Assembly: GCF_036711975.1 (NCBI RefSeq) | Contig: NC_091975.1 | Coordinates: 250,501-314,500, forward strand | Direction: 5' to 3' | DNA from: Onthophagus taurus | Lineage: Eukaryota; Arthropoda; Insecta; Coleoptera; Scarabaeidae | Length of the DNA: 64,000 nucleotides | Part shown: positions 16,499 through 28,078 of the stretch, piece by piece | Numbering within the stretch: the first letter of the stretch is position 1 | How the letters are laid out: each line of letters begins with the position of its first letter | Notes under the pieces: model-generated | Seen by the model: only the letters and a program-made list of their open reading frames with translations | Databases searched by the model: none | What the model was told of the DNA's origin: nothing | Made by a program: the position numbers and the translations under genes

Positions 16499-18867
16499 AT
16501 GACTTCAACACCATCAATAGTAAGTAAAGTTGTTGTTATATATTCTTATTTACTGTTTGTTTTTTAAATTACAGGTGGTGTCGACACAAGAAGAAAGGGG
16601 TCAATATATCACGAAATGGAATATGCTTTTTAATCGTAATCAAAGTCATTGGATGGTTTGTGATGCACGCGAAGGAAGTTATGTTTATGCTTGTTATTCA
16701 TGTAGGGATTTGTAAGTTTCTTATTTAAAGGAAAACGCTTTGACATTTGCTAAATGGTTTTATGCGCATGCTCTTTAAGAATCGATCATAATTATCGTAC
16801 CAGAGTGAAGTTAGTTACATGTAAAATTTTTTTGATCTTAACCTAACTTTAAATTCATTTTTTTATCATTTTCTTTTTAATTTCAGATTTTCTTCAAAAT
16901 CATCATTTATCGACCACATAAATCGCATAACGATAGGTTTAAAATATTATTGTTCGGACTGTATGTATACCTATAAATTTTACAACCCCTGTTCCTTGCT
17001 TTTACATGCTCGAAAACATTTCCAACCAACAATGGGTGTTATAAATTTCGACGATATCACGATTTTTCAACTTCCACCTGATTTAGTTGGATTTCCATTT
17101 TATCCACATGTTCCGATGGTTTTTAACATTGAAGATGAAGAATTAGGGACCACTTATTACATAAATAGTAGCTTTTATAATCCAGTTGCTGATCAGAAAG
17201 GGTTTAAATGCGTTGAAATGGTTGCAACTTTTATTTTATTTCTTAAAAATGGAAAGAAAGCTTTAGTTTTAAAACAGATTTGTAGTAACTTGCCGAAATG
17301 TGTTTTTGTTCAGACCAAAAGCGATGATAAAAATGTTAAAACGAATACGGTATTGATTTATTCTAAAAATGAAATGTTAAAATTGAATAATGATCAAATT
17401 AACAATAAAAAGGGTGAAAATATTGAGGATGACATCAAATCTAAAGAATTGCTTGGACTGTTTTCAAAATGTTCGGAATGTGGTGATGTTTTATCTGAAC
17501 CTGTAATGAAGCATTTTCAACGGAATTTTAATCCTTTAGATGACGACTTGAAATGTGAAGTTTGTAATTTTGTTTCAATTGGGATTTGTTCTTTTAAGGC
17601 TCACAAAAGATTGCACGAAGGTGAACCACCCTTTGTTTGCCCAGAATGTGGAATAAATTTTAAAACTTTCGTCGAAGTGATTAACCATCAAGATGATGGT
17701 TGTTATCATTTTGCAAAGCAAGTCCGATTAAAATGTACAAAAAAACGCTGTAAAAAGATTTTTTCTTATCACACAAATTATAAACAACATTTTTGTTCTC
17801 ACATAAAACATATTATAGGATGCTCAAGATGTTATATGATCGAATTTGATACTGAAGAAGAAATTTCTTTACACATTTTACAATTTCACAAAGACGAAGA
17901 AGTTATTCCTAATGATATTTATAAATGTACACTCTGCCAAGATTTAGTTTTAGATGATTTTACAAAACACATTGATTGGCATTGCGACCCAAACAAATTA
18001 ACAAATCGCGTTTACGTTTATATTTGTAAATTTTGTAGAAATTTTTTTAGAACATCGGCAACTTATGCAACCCATTTATCAAGATGCAATAAAAAATCGA
18101 TTTCTGTAGCGGAAATACTTTCGTCCAAATATTCCCCAGAAATGACATTTTGTAACAATTGCCAATTTTTAATACAATTTAAAATACCTTCAACAAAAAA
18201 TTGTCCAAAATGCGAATCACCAGATAAATTACTTTATCATAAACCAGAGCAACAAACTTCTAAAAAACCGAAATGTTCATTGTGCAACTTTTCTATTTTA
18301 CCCGCCACCCAACATAAATGTAAATTCGATAACCCCATCGTCATATTAAACAATATAAGCACCATCGATGAAACTCAAAAGTTACCGGAAAAAAGAAAAA
18401 AACGAAAATCATCTTCACCGAATAATTCCAAAAGAAAAGCTTCCAGATCAAATTCAGAAACTCAAGACTTATCGTTTGAATCGCCAAAACCATTCGATGG
18501 AACATATTTTTGTAAACTATGCGAATTCAAATCGGAAAATCGACCTGATTTTCACATTCATTTGAAAGAACATCGAGAGGGAGCCATTTATCAATGTTTG
18601 GAATGCGGCGAATCCTTCGTTGTTAAGCCAAGCTTTGAGAAACACCTTATTTATTTTCATCAAATAACAGATATCGATAAATACATTGAAGAAAACGGCG
18701 ATTGTTACGATAGAGAACTCGAAATCCAACTTGAAAATGACGTCGAAGATATCTTCGAACCAAATCAGTGTAAAGTTTGTAGAGCGAAATTTGAAGATGA
18801 ATTTGAACTAAAAAAACATTTTAGGGTTCATGGGATGGCATTTTTGTTAAATGGAACTAAAAATTAA
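16499..18867 (+). CDS. Multi-C2H2 zinc finger protein (ZNF592/row-like, tentative)
   Basis: Three exons: 16499..16519, 16575..16711, 16887..18867; 712 aa. Fingers in order: YACYSC...HINR (about 48-72) and YYCSDC...HARKHF (about 72-95), then a non-finger region with FQLPPDLVGFPF, then fingers starting near residues 275, 302, 335, 363, 400 and 434, CxxC pairs near 475 and 516, a basic nuclear signal (KRKKRKSSS, about 550), and three more fingers near 593, 621 and 679. Irregular linkers (no TGEKP) and CxxC-only ribbons recall the ZNF592/ZNF687/row group of chromatin-associated factors; this is a weak assignment. Start chosen because a 7-codon exon with a perfect GTAAGT donor joins in phase. AATAAA overlaps the stop. 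Probably a nuclear DNA- or chromatin-binding protein. Confidence 0.87.
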
Positions 18868-19239
18868 TAAAGATTGATGTTTATTTTGAAGACTATTTGT
18901 TTTTAATTTTGTTAGTTATGCAATTTATTTAACAGTATGTGGTATAAAGATAATTGTAAAAATATAATATAGTAGAAACCACGAAAGCTGGCAGTGACAG
19001 ATCGCTTAAAAATGGTATGAATCAAGATATGGACGTACGACTTAGATTATTTCACCACATACATTTAAATGTAGGTTATGTTAGTAATGGAGGTTATGTG
19101 TCAAAGATATTATTTAAATGATTTTCCTTTCAAAGAAAACATAGATTCATGACAACACTCACAAGACGTTTCGATTTGAGGTTATAATTATAGAGTTACA
19201 TCCCTTAGAAGAACTTTTTCGACGTGGCCATTTGAATTG

Positions 19240-20650
19240 TACAGGGTGGTTCAAATTCGATGTCCGAATAGGCTAACTCGAAAACTATAAGAGTTAGAAG
19301 AAAAGTAACTGACATGTCATCATCTCGTTTTTCGAGAAACTGCTAATGCCGAAAACCTCATAGCGCTATCGTCTTTTGTTTTTCCCCTAGAGGCCAAAAT
19401 TGAAAATATCGTAAAACCCGCAAATGTAGTTATCTTGGTTATTATTATAGGTGGAGTATTATAACTAAGACATTATATGGACACTTTTTTACAGAGAATT
19501 TGATGACGTAGTCAAAAAAGTTTTGTCGGTTTTAGATTTTGAGATATTATCACAATTTTCGTTTTTTTTAATGGAAACAACCACTGATTATTCGCTTAAT
19601 AAATTCGTTATTTGTTTCTGATTACAAAAATATAGGGTTTGACCGGTCTATTTGTTATTGTTTTAGAATAAAACTAAAAATAAACTTTTCTTTTAGTGTC
19701 GTCAAAGAAATTAAATTTACAGTTTCCTGTAAATTACGGTTCTATAACTAAAAATTAAAAAAAACATATTTCTGATATTTGAAACAAATATATTTGTTGA
19801 ACTGTTTAATTTATATATGTTTTACACAAAAGTTGGAATAGATTGCATTATTTCATATTGTTTATTACGATTTAATATTATTTTTAAATGACTTAATAAA
19901 TTATCGATAGATGGCGCTCATGTTTTTTTTTTTGAATTCAAATAAACATAGCAACATTTGTTTGTATTCAAAAATTTTCTTAAATGTCACTTTAAAAATC
20001 CTGTTTTTAAGATGAATTGCGAAAATTTTGAAAAGTTTGACATGTTAGAATATTACACATTAAAAAATGATTTGTTTTTAAATATCAGAAGTTATTTTCT
20101 TATTTAGTTGTTAACTTTTTAGATTTTACCTACCGCCCCGTAACTTACAGGAAACTGTAAATTTAATTTCGTCGACGACACTAGATGGAAATTTTATAAA
20201 AAAAGTTTATTTTTAGCTTTATTCTAAAACAATAAGAAATAGACCGGTCGAACCCTATATTTTTGTAATCAGAAAAAAATAACGAATTTAATAAGCGAAT
20301 AATCAGTGGTTGTTTCCATTTAAAAAAACGAAAATTCTCATGATATCTCAAAATCTAAAACCGAAAAATTTGTTTCGACTATGTCATGAAATTCTCTGTA
20401 AAAAAATGTCCATATAATGTCGTAGTTATAATACTCCATCTATAATAATAACCAAGATAATTGCACTTATTGGTTTTACGATATTTTCAATTTTGGCCTC
20501 TAGGGGAAAAACAAAAGACGATAGCGCTATGAGGTTTTCGGCATTAGCAGTTTCTCGAAAAACGAGATCATGACATGTAAGCTACTTTTTTTCTAAGTCT
20601 TATAGTTTCCGAGTTAGTCTATTCGGACATCGAATTTGAACCACCCTGTA
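19240..20650. mobile_element. Long-inverted-repeat DNA element, family D, copy 1
   Basis: 1.41 kb, bounded by TACAGGGTGGTTCAAATTCG and its inverse with TA borders. Arms of about 500 bp are inverted repeats; the centre (about 19740-20150) is unique and carries TAGATGGCGCTCATG. No transposase frame. Two more full copies lie at 23335 and 26297. Non-autonomous foldback-type element. Confidence 0.9.
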
Positions 20651-23204
20651 CAGCAGACATATTAAACTAATGCTATTTCTTTCTAACATACATTACTCTC
20701 TAGCGGTTTGTGAACTACGTATGGCATTTGTAAGAGCGGAAAACGATGATTTACTGCCAGCTATATCTTAATTATTAATTAAAGGTCTATTTTTATATCT
20801 TAGCTAGGTCAAAAGTTAATCGTTAGATTTATGAATGTTGATAGTTTTAGGTCTAGTGTTAGTTCTAGTTTTAACTGTTATGCAGCACTAGACCAAGAAC
20901 TAGATTTGTGGTAGCTCGTTTGTAAATATATTTAAAGAGAGCATCATATTATTTTGATATTCTGGATGATATTCCACTCTACCTGATGCAAAATACGTGG
21001 TACCAGCATGACGGGATTTCATCTCGTCGAGGACGGCGAGTGATAATTATATTATGAATTTAGTTTTTGTCATAATAAAAAGTCTAATTCTTAATTCGAG
21101 GAAAATAAATTAAAATTTTAAGATTTATTTAAAACGTTTTAGATAAATTCTTTATCCCCACATGCTTTTAAGATGTAGATTTCTCTGAAAGTCGTAAGTC
21201 CAACCCACTTCTTCCTGGAGAGACTTAACAAAGCCAGTTTTGCAGTTGACTTTATTTTGCCGACGTTCTTCGAATAAGGCAACACTCCCAGTTTATGTAG
21301 TTCATTCATATGTACTGGACTCAATGGTATTAGACTGACAGAGATATGCATCAAACAGCGCCTACGTGCCTAGAATGTTGTCCCTGTGATTTACTACTGT
21401 TACCGTTTACTAAAAGCCGACTCGATTTAGTGAAGTTATATCGACGATGGAAGAAAATCCGAAATAAAAAGCGTCGATCTTAACCACAGACAACCGCAAA
21501 CCAACTTTAGTTTATTTATTTATATAAACGCCAGCCACAAAGGTCAATTACGTATCATTTACATATACGGCGTTTTAACCGCAATCTTATGTAAAATCTA
21601 GTTAATGAGTAATAAGGTATTAATAAGTCCGGATTATATCTAAAAAGTCACTTAATATTGATTTGTTTATCTGAAATTATGTGGTGACATTCCGATAAAA
21701 AGTCTTCCGATTTTCTCTCTATCACACATTTCAAAATCTCTTACAACGAACATGCCGATGTCTGACACTGTTTGTGGACGCTAACATGCGGAATTGCCAA
21801 GAGGTCAGGTGAAAGGGCACTCACGACCGATGGAGAGCTTATTGGCATTAATTAAATCTGTGATAATGTGCTTTGTCTCGTTGCGCCGTCGTATTTTTCA
21901 AAGTTTAATCGTATAGAACGACCCCCGATGGAAAACTTTTTTTTATGTTTTTTATTACTTTAATTTACAAATTACACAACACAAATGTTTATATTACGAT
22001 AATAACTAAATCGTTTTAATAAAAAAATGTTTAATCGTTATCTTCTAAGGAAATACTTATTTCAATAACGATTCTTTCACGTGATGACCATCAATTTTTT
22101 TCAATCTTATTCAATTCTCGGGTCAATTATGGTGTTAAAAATCAGTCTATCAAAAACTATATTAAGAACAGCCAGAAACGAAAATGCAAATTTAATTTGT
22201 TGTCGCGATACTGGACAAAACCGGATTCTCAGAGGACGAACAAAACAAAAAATGCAAACGTCCATCAGGCGATACTAAAAATATCGCTTTGTTTACATGA
22301 GAACGTTATAATATCACCAACACGTTGGATTACTGAACACTTTTATTAGATAAACATAATGTTTCGATAATATAATAATTGGACTCAATTATTTATTTAT
22401 ATTTTAGAATAGTTTCTAATTCAAACACAATTAAACCTTAATAATCTTTTATTTACATGACATTAACAACCGAGATAAACTTTATCGACAAACTTATCTC
22501 TTCGTGTGCGAATAAAAGTAGTGAATCAAGCTGTGTCGAGATTTCTTCCAGATGTTATCGAACGTCTCTCTCGAGTCTACCAGAGTTTCCTCTACGAGAT
22601 AAGATATTATAAGTACTCTTGTTAACCTTTTTTCCCAATATTTTCTTATTTACATGTTCTTGTTACTTGCGTGCATCCCAACCGAACCATCTGGTAAACT
22701 CTTCGAGTTTAATCTGAGATAAATTGTCGACAGCAATTTCGCATGGTTATCATAAACTCTTCAACTACAAATCGTTTTCCAATTACTTTTACATTAACCA
22801 GCAAAAACAGGTTGCATTCGTGAACGTATATCAACGTTGTACTTAATTATAATACTGGGATTGTAGTAAAAATGTATGTTGTGGTGAATATGTTTTTAAA
22901 TTATCGGAGTTATCTGTGTGTAACTTATTTGATATGATTGATGATTACTATCATTTTATCGGTGACATAATCTGTAAAAAATCAGCGGTTACTTATTTTT
23001 ACGTATTGAGATATTGTCTTATATATCAAATTGATGCTAATAAATTTTAAAAATCAAGTTTTGTTGAACCCGACCATTTGGTAGCCCAGACTTCGAGAAA
23101 TGCCGAGTCACAGCAAGGCTATATATATACGATATGTTGTATTAAAGAAATACAGCAGGATTATGTGGAATTTATACCTGCTGTATTCAAAAGTGAATAC
23201 ATCA
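20651..23204. other. No gene recognised; CTAG-rich repeat fragment at 20845-20910
   Basis: About 2.5 kb without a supportable gene. The CTAG-rich repeat shared with 2475-2645 is at 20845-20910. A 71-codon minus-strand frame (21139-21354) has no recognisable domain and is not called. Confidence 0.45.
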
Positions 23205-23334
23205 CAACTAGTGATGGAACCGGTGTTGTATTTATTTTCAAGGGAAAATTCCCTGGATATATACCCGGAGGTATTTACCCAAGATGGGTATTTATAAAAT
23301 TTGATTTAAATTGAGTTGATGGCAGTTTTGCAAG
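23205..23334 (+). repeat. hAT-like MITE end (TAGTGATGG...), left fragment
   Basis: Begins TAGTGATGGAACCGGTG, close to the CAGTGATGG ends of hAT elements, and contains ATACCCGGAGGTATTTACCC. The reverse complement of 27680-27765 begins CAGTGATGGGCGCTGGGTAA and has the same GGTATTTATAAAA block. The fragment runs directly into family D copy 2. Confidence 0.45.
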
Positions 23335-24744
23335 TACAGGGTGGTTCAAATTCGATGTCCGAATAGGCTAACTCGGAAACTATAAGAGTTAGAAAAAAAG
23401 TAGCTTACATGTCATGATCTCGTTTTTCGAGAAACTGCTAATGCCGAAAACCTCATAGCGCTATCGTCTTTTGTTTTTCCCCTAGAGGCCAAAATTGAAA
23501 ATATCGTAAAACCAATAAGTGCAATTATCTTGGTTATTATTATAGGTGGAGTATTATAACTACGACATTATATGGACACTTTTTTACAGAGAATTTCATG
23601 ACATAGTAAAAAAAAATTTTTCGGTTTTAGAATTTGAGATATCATGAGAATTTTCGTTTTTTTAAATGGAAACAACCACTGATTATTCGCTTATTAAATT
23701 AGTTATTTTTTTCGGATAACAAAAATATAGGGTTCGACGGGTCTATTTCTTATTGTTTTAGAATAAAGCTAAAAATAAACATTTTTTATAGAATTTCCAT
23801 CTAGTGTCGTCGAGGAAATTAAATTTACAGTTTCCTGTAAGTTACGGGGCGGTAGGTAAAATCTAAAAAGTTAACAATTAAATACAAAGATAACTTCTGG
23901 TATTTAAAAACAAATAATTTTTTAATATGTAACATTCTAACATGTCAAACTTTTCAAAATTTTCGTAATTGATCTTAAAAACAGGATTTTTAAAGTGACA
24001 CTTCAGAAAATTTTTGAATACAAACAAATGTTGCTATGTTTATTTGAATTTAAAAAAAAAACATGAGCGCCATCTATCGATAATTTATTAAGTCATTTAA
24101 AAATAATATTAAATCGTAATAAAGAATGTGAAATAATGTCAATCTATTCCAACTTTTGTGTAAAACATATATAAATTAAACAGTTCAACAAATATATTTG
24201 TTTCAAATATCAGAAATATGTTTTTTTAATTTTTAGTTACAGAACCGTAATTTACAGGAAACTGTAAATTTTATTTCTTCGACGACACTAAAAGAAAAGT
24301 TTATTTTTAGTTTTATTCTAAAACAATAAGAAATAGACCTGTCAAACCCTATATTTTTGTAATCAGAAAAAAATAACGAATTTATTAAGCGAATAATCAG
24401 TGGTTGTTTCCATTTAAAAAAACGAAAATTGTGATAATATCTCAAAATCTAAAACCGACAAAATTTTTTTGACTACGTCATCAAATTCTCTGTAAAAAAG
24501 TGTCCATATAATGTCTTAGTTATAATACTCCACCTATAATAATAACCAAAATAATTACATTTGCGGGTTTCACGATATTTTCAATTTTGGCCTCTAGCGG
24601 AAAAACAAAAGACGATAGCCCTATGAGGTTTTCGGCATTAGCAGTTTCTCGAAAAACGAGATCATGACATGTCAGCTACTTTTCTTCTAACTCTTATAGT
24701 TTTCGAGTTAGCCTATTCGGACATCGAATTTGAACCACCCTGTA
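23335..24744. mobile_element. Long-inverted-repeat DNA element, family D, copy 2
   Basis: 1.41 kb with the same ends and arms as copy 1 but inserted in the opposite orientation: the central word reads CATGAGCGCCATCTA at 24062-24076, and the longer arm (with TTTCCATCTAGTGTCG) is on the left instead of the right. TA borders. Confidence 0.9.
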
Positions 24745-24849
24745 CTTCAAGAATGCAGAGTCCATTATCGATACACCAAACTTATTTATTACATTTAAAG
24801 GATTCCTACAATGACGGTAAAATTGCATGAAAGTACTGACCGAATACTC

Positions 24850-25065
24850 ATTGGGCGTGGGGTAAGATTATGTTGAACCCAAATTGTTCATCACAGTCCT
24901 GGAGAGTGCATTTAAACAACTGGATTGGACCCAAAAAGGTATAAACATTGATGGCAATACCTAAGTAATTTGCGCTACGCGGGCGATATAGTCCTTATTT
25001 CGGATAGTCTTGGAGAGATGAAACTGATGCTGAAGTATGCAACTGAGTCGGGCTAAATATCAACA
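24850..25065 (+). pseudogene. RTE-type LINE reverse transcriptase fragment
   Basis: Degraded plus-strand reading shows KLFITVLESAFKQLDW, then NLRYAGDIVLISDSLGEM. This is the catalytic RT box of RTE-like LINEs (usually RYADD; here the first catalytic Asp is Gly), so the copy is inactive. It stops at about 25065 where an opposite-strand LINE piece begins. Confidence 0.72.
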
Positions 25066-25099
25066 AAATTTAGGACAAATCTTGTTCCAAGCTCTAACA

Positions 25100-25890
25100 T
25101 CAATATTGGTGATAATGAATACTTCTATCTTGAATACTTTCGATGGTATGTCATTAATCCCTGATGCCTTTCCATGTTTTGACGCAGTGATTGCGTTTTG
25201 AACCTCACTAATTGATATAGGTTCCATGACACTATCCTTTCTTTGGCGGTTCTCAGCATAGAGCTACGTGCGATTTGTGCCTTTGTCTTAACTGTCTAAC
25301 AAATTTATACACATTCCTGGTGTTATTAGCTTTAAGTGTACATATATTCCTTTACGTAATACTCTTCGAAAATATTTAACGATTTCTTTAATGCTTGAAA
25401 AACAACTTTGAATGTCCTAAATTGAGTATCAGTCTAATATTAATGACTAAATTCAGTTTTTGTGCTTCATTAATTCTTGTTGTTTGATTCTTTTCTAGTC
25501 ATATTGCACTTCCATCAAATCCATGAGATTGTTGATTTCCAATTGAAAATTAAGTAGTTCGTTTAAGATCTTATTATTCTTCTTCTTTTATTCAGGTTGT
25601 AACCTGTTTTTTACGCATCATTCATGGTGTTTCATTAGAGCTGGAAATCCAACTTCTTGGTCTCCTGGGATCTCTTAGCTAATCTTTGGTCTCTTGCTGT
25701 CTTAATCTGCCAGGTTTCTTCCATTCTTTGGAAGTATTCATTAAATTTTTTTATTTTTCCCCTAGCAAATCTCATGAGATCTCCGAGTCCACAAAATTCT
25801 TTTACAATTTTGTTCCTTACTCTATCTCTTCTTGTCTTTTCCACTATTGTTCTTAAAGTACTCATCTCTGTTGGTTCGCATCGCAGCCAT
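25100..25890 (-). pseudogene. LINE fragment(s) on the minus strand
   Basis: Reading the minus strand, 25130-25240 gives ISEVQNAITASKHGKASGIN followed by DIPSKV, matching the early RT motif of non-LTR elements (GKAPGIDGIPAE in intact ones). 25640-25890 gives IWLRCEPTEMSTLRTIVEKT then RRDRVRNKIVKEFCGLGDL, like the C-terminal region of many insect LINE ORF2 proteins. Several stops lie between; old debris. Confidence 0.55.
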
Positions 25891-25892
25891 AT

Positions 25893-26168
25893 ATCTTGTC
25901 CATGAGGTTCATCAGGAAACTTAGAGACATCTTCATGAGCGATATTCCTGTATATTTGAAAAGAAAGGTTTTCAATCAATGCGTTAACATTAACGGTGGC
26001 CATTACCAGGAGGCTCAAAGTAACGCAAAGAAAGATGGAGAGGTCGATGCTGGGTGTAACCACATACGAAATGAAGACCTACGAAGAACTGGCGTAAATG
26101 ATGCGGTCAACATTGTGGCAAAGCTCAAGTGGAACTGGGCGGATCATCGTCGCAAGAATGTAGAATGA
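25893..26168 (+). pseudogene. RTE-type LINE ORF2 C-terminal fragment
   Basis: Plus strand reads RKLRDIFMSDIPVYLKRKVF then NQCV, and after a short internal loss IRNEDLRRTGVNDAV and AKLKWNWADH. These are the conserved post-RT motifs of RTE/related LINEs (usually LPVLTYGAETWTL between the two parts, and KLKWQWAGH). The middle is missing, so it is a dead copy, probably from the same insertion as 24850-25065 and later rearranged. Confidence 0.7.
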
Positions 26169-26296
26169 GCAGTGGTTACCTGATAATAATACGTCTTCGA
26201 TCGTTGACAATTCCTCGTCTTCAACGCTCATTTCATCATGTTCCTCTACATTTTTGTCCGAATCTGTTATATTTTTACTTGAATCACTTTTATATG

Positions 26297-27679
26297 TACA
26301 GGGTGGTTCAAATTCTATGTCCGAATAGGCTAACTCGAAAACTATAAGAGTTAGAAGAAAAGTAGCTGACATGTCATGATCTCGTTTTTCGAGAAACTGC
26401 TAATGCCGAAAACCTCATAGTGCTATCGTCTTTTGTTTTTCCGCTAGAGGCCAAAAGTGAAAATATCGTAAAACCTGCAAATGTAATTATTTTGGTTATT
26501 ATTATAGGTGGAGTATTATAACTACGACATTATATGGACACTTTTTTACAGAGAATTTGATGACGTAGTCAAAAAAAATTGTTCGGGTTTAGATTTTGAG
26601 ATATTATCACAAATTTCGTTTTTTTTAATGGAAACAACCACTGATTATTCGTTTAATAAATTCGTTATTTTTTTCTGATTACAAAAATATAGGGTTTGAC
26701 AGGTCTATTTCTTATTGTTTTAGAATAAAACTAAAAATAAACTTTTCTTTTAGTGTCGTCCAAGAAATTAAATTTACAGTTTCCTGTAAATTACTGTTCT
26801 ATAACTAAAAATTAAAAAAACATATTTCTGATATTTGAAACAAATATATTTGTTGAACTGTTTAATTTATATATGTTTTACACAAAAGTTGGAATAGATT
26901 GCATTATTTCACATTTTTTATTACGATTTAATATTATTTTTAAATGACTTAATAAATTATCGATAGATGGCATATGTTTTTTTTTTAATTCAAATAAACA
27001 TTTGTATTAAAAATTTTTCTGAAGTGTCACTTTAAAAATCCTGTTTTTAAGATCAATTACGAAAATTTTGAAAAGTTTGACATGTTAGAATGTTACATAT
27101 TAAAAAATAATTTGTTTTTAAATACCAGAAGTTATCTTCGTATTTAATTGTTAACTTTTTAGATTTTACCTACCGCCCTGTAACTTACAGGAAACTGTAA
27201 ATTTAATTTCCTCGACGACACTAGATGGAAATTTTATAAAAAAGTTTATTTTTAGCTTTATTCTAAAACAATAAGAAATAGACCTGTCGAACCCTATATT
27301 TTTGTAATCAGAAAAAAATAACGAATTTAATAAGCGAATAATCAGCGGTTGTTACCATTTAAAAAAACGAAGATTCTCATGATATCTCAAAATCTAAAAC
27401 CGAAAAATTTTTTTTTGAAATTCTCTGTAAAAATGTGTCCATATAATGTCGTAGTTATAATACTCCACCTATAATAATAACCAAGATAATTGCACTTATT
27501 GGTTTTACGATATTTTCAATTTTGGCCTCTAGGGGAAAAACAAAAGACGATAGCGCTATGAGGTTTTCGGCATTAGCAGTTTCTCGAAAAACGAGATCAT
27601 GACATGTCAGCTACTTTTTTTCTAACTCTTATAGTTTCCAAGTTAGCCTATTCGGACATCGAATTTGAACCACCCTGTA
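26297..27679. mobile_element. Long-inverted-repeat DNA element, family D, copy 3
   Basis: 1.38 kb, same orientation as copy 1. The central word is partly deleted (GATAGATGGCATATG) and a short piece of the right arm near 27410 is missing. TA borders. It lies about 130 bp after the LINE fragment. Confidence 0.9.
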
Positions 27680-27765
27680 CTGTTTGGGTATTTACCCTGA
27701 GCCGGGGTAAGTACCCATTTTATAAATACCTACCCGCCGGGTATTTACCCAGCGCCCATCACTGG
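27680..27765 (-). repeat. hAT-like MITE end, right fragment
   Basis: On the minus strand it begins CAGTGATGGGCGCTGGGTAA and carries ATACCCGGCGGGTAGG. It matches the inverted form of 23205-23334. It starts exactly where family D copy 3 ends. Confidence 0.45.
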
Positions 27766-28078
27766 ATGGAACGGATAGTGATTTTTTAAAAAGTCGGACA
27801 CCGGATATTCGGCATCCCCTTCGACTGGGATATGCTTTATCCGGCCATTATGGTTATAATTTCTGGTGCATTTCTGAATTTTCTCTTAACTCTAAAAAGA
27901 GGATACTTTAATTAATAGTTGGCGATATTTCCACAAGAATTCTTCAAAAAATTAATTTTATAGCGAATTTTGAAATATTATTTTCTCAAAAACTAAAAGT
28001 TATTGGTTCATTGGAAAGAAGACACTTTTATTAACACTTTGGAGTTAGTAGTTGCCGGATATCCGTTCCACCACTAAT
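27766..28078. repeat. Possible second hAT-like MITE
   Basis: The left end GGATGGAACGGAT and the right end ATCCGTTCCACCACTA are near-inverted copies about 310 bp apart, and both are followed inward by CCGGATAT-type words. No coding capacity. Target duplication not found, so tentative. Confidence 0.4.

Noticed and set aside
21139-21354. 71-codon minus-strand frame as a gene
   Set aside because: No recognisable motif, no promoter or poly(A) context, and it sits in repeat-rich intergenic DNA.
23335-24744. Flipped central spacer of family D copy 2 as a sign of invertible DNA
   Set aside because: The small differences between the two arms flip together with the spacer, so the whole element is simply inserted in the other orientation.
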